From positions 1-5,773 of the forward strand of contig JAJYAW010000208.1 of assembly GCA_021779335.1 (NCBI GenBank): a stretch of DNA of 5,773 nt. Direction: 5' to 3'. Position numbers and translations under genes: made by a program. This document shows, piece by piece, positions 5,309 to 5,773 of the stretch. Origin of the DNA: Myxococcales bacterium. Its GTDB lineage: Bacteria > Myxococcota > Myxococcia > Myxococcales > Anaeromyxobacteraceae. Below the pieces are notes generated by a model. The model saw only the letters and a program-made list of their open reading frames with translations, searched no databases and had not been told where the DNA came from. Position 1 is the stretch's first letter, and every line of letters begins with the position of its first letter.

Positions 5309-5773
5309 ATGCCAAAGACCCTGCTCCTCGCGGACGACTCGATCACCATCCAGAAGGTGGTGGCCATCACGTTCGCCAACGAGGACTACGCCGTCAGCAC
5401 CGTGGACAACGGCGAGGACGCCCTGGCCAAGGCCCGGGCCATGAAGCCGAGCGTCATCCTGCTCGACGTGGTGATGCCGAGGAAGAGCGGCTACGAGGTG
5501 TGCCAGGCGCTCAAGGCCGACCCGGCGCTGGCCGCCATCCCGACCATCCTGCTGGCCGGCACCTTCGAGGCCTTCGACGAGAACCGGGCCCGGGCCGCCG
5601 GCGCCGACGCCTGGCTCCAGAAGCCGTTCGAGAGCCAGGCGCTCATCAACAAGGTGAAGGAGCTGGTCGAGGGGGCCGCGCCGGTCTCCGCGCCGGGGGT
5701 CATGGCCTACGGCCGGCCCGCCGAGCCCCCTGCAGCGCCGGCCCCCGTGGCCTCGCCGGCCGCCGCGCCCGCG
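5309..5773 (+). CDS. Response regulator (REC domain) with Ala/Pro-rich extension, 3' end outside window
   Basis: 155 codons are visible and the frame is open at the right edge. Residues 1-121 form a CheY-like receiver: acidic pair D9/D10 (LLLADDS), phospho-acceptor D53 (LLDVVMPRKSGYE), and K105 (LQKPF). The Thr/Ser normally found on strand 4 is Ala83 (ILLAGTFEAFDE), with Thr85 two residues on. I recall this LLAGTFE variant as typical of a receiver family common in myxobacteria and relatives, so it may be a family trait, not damage. From about residue 123 the chain becomes Ala/Pro-rich (PAEPPAAPAPVASPAAAPA), a flexible linker leading to an unseen C-terminal part, so the output domain is unknown. 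It follows the CheW-like gene by 89 bp on the same strand but has its own promoter-like sequence. It could be a partner of the same signalling pathway; that is inferred from position only. Confidence 0.9.
   Translation, partial: MPKTLLLADDSITIQKVVAITFANEDYAVSTVDNGEDALAKARAMKPSVILLDVVMPRKSGYEVCQALKADPALAAIPTILLAGTFEAFDENRARAAGADAWLQKPFESQALINKVKELVEGAAPVSAPGVMAYGRPAEPPAAPAPVASPAAAPA

Noticed and set aside
2907..5315. Long minus-strand open frame of 802 codons
   Set aside because: It is an alternate frame over the cyclase and antisense to the CheW-like gene; the translation is Arg/Gly/Ala-rich without any domain, as expected for shadow frames at high GC.

Overview
The window is very GC-rich, with compact genes, GTG starts and GC-ending codons. 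The gene content (Ala/Pro-rich response regulator, REC-GAF-GGDEF protein, tandem CheW-domain protein, TauE/SafE permease) suggests a Myxococcota chromosome, perhaps close to Anaeromyxobacter. The taxon is inferred from style and gene families, not from a marker gene.

Layout: (a) 3-161 (+) is the last 52 codons of an unrecognised gene cut by the window edge. (b) 162-611 is about 450 bp without a credible gene. Its right half holds a low-complexity tract of GGTC-type units with a perfect 21-bp tandem repeat, followed by two inverted repeats. (c) 612-2228 (+) encodes an exported 538-residue protein with degenerate MORN-like repeats and ten mature-region cysteines spaced as five local pairs. (d) 2269-3033 (+) encodes a TauE/SafE-family permease that looks leaderless. 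(e) 3053-4411 (-), convergent with the permease, encodes a REC-GAF-GGDEF nucleotide cyclase. (f) 4437-5219 (+), divergent from the cyclase with 25 bp between the start codons, encodes a protein with two CheW-like domains. (g) 5309-5773 (+) is the N-terminal part of a response regulator that runs off the right edge, preceded by a TTGACA box inside an inverted repeat.

The most notable point is the cyclase. It keeps the catalytic signature (GGDEY), the metal-binding aspartates and an RxxD inhibitory site. However, the guanine-contacting Asp that follows the GHxxG motif in ordinary diguanylate cyclases (Asp344 of PleD) is Ser here (Ser335). Asp-to-Ser at this position is the hallmark of the Hypr GGDEF enzymes, which make 3',3'-cyclic AMP-GMP (cGAMP). 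The gene is therefore a candidate phospho-regulated cGAMP synthase.

It shares a very tight divergent promoter region, with overlapping -10-like elements on the two strands, with the CheW-like gene, and a further response regulator follows. The right half of the window thus looks like a signalling cluster that could connect a chemosensory array to cyclic dinucleotide output. That link is an inference from gene order. The left half (exported protein, permease) shows no evident functional tie to it.
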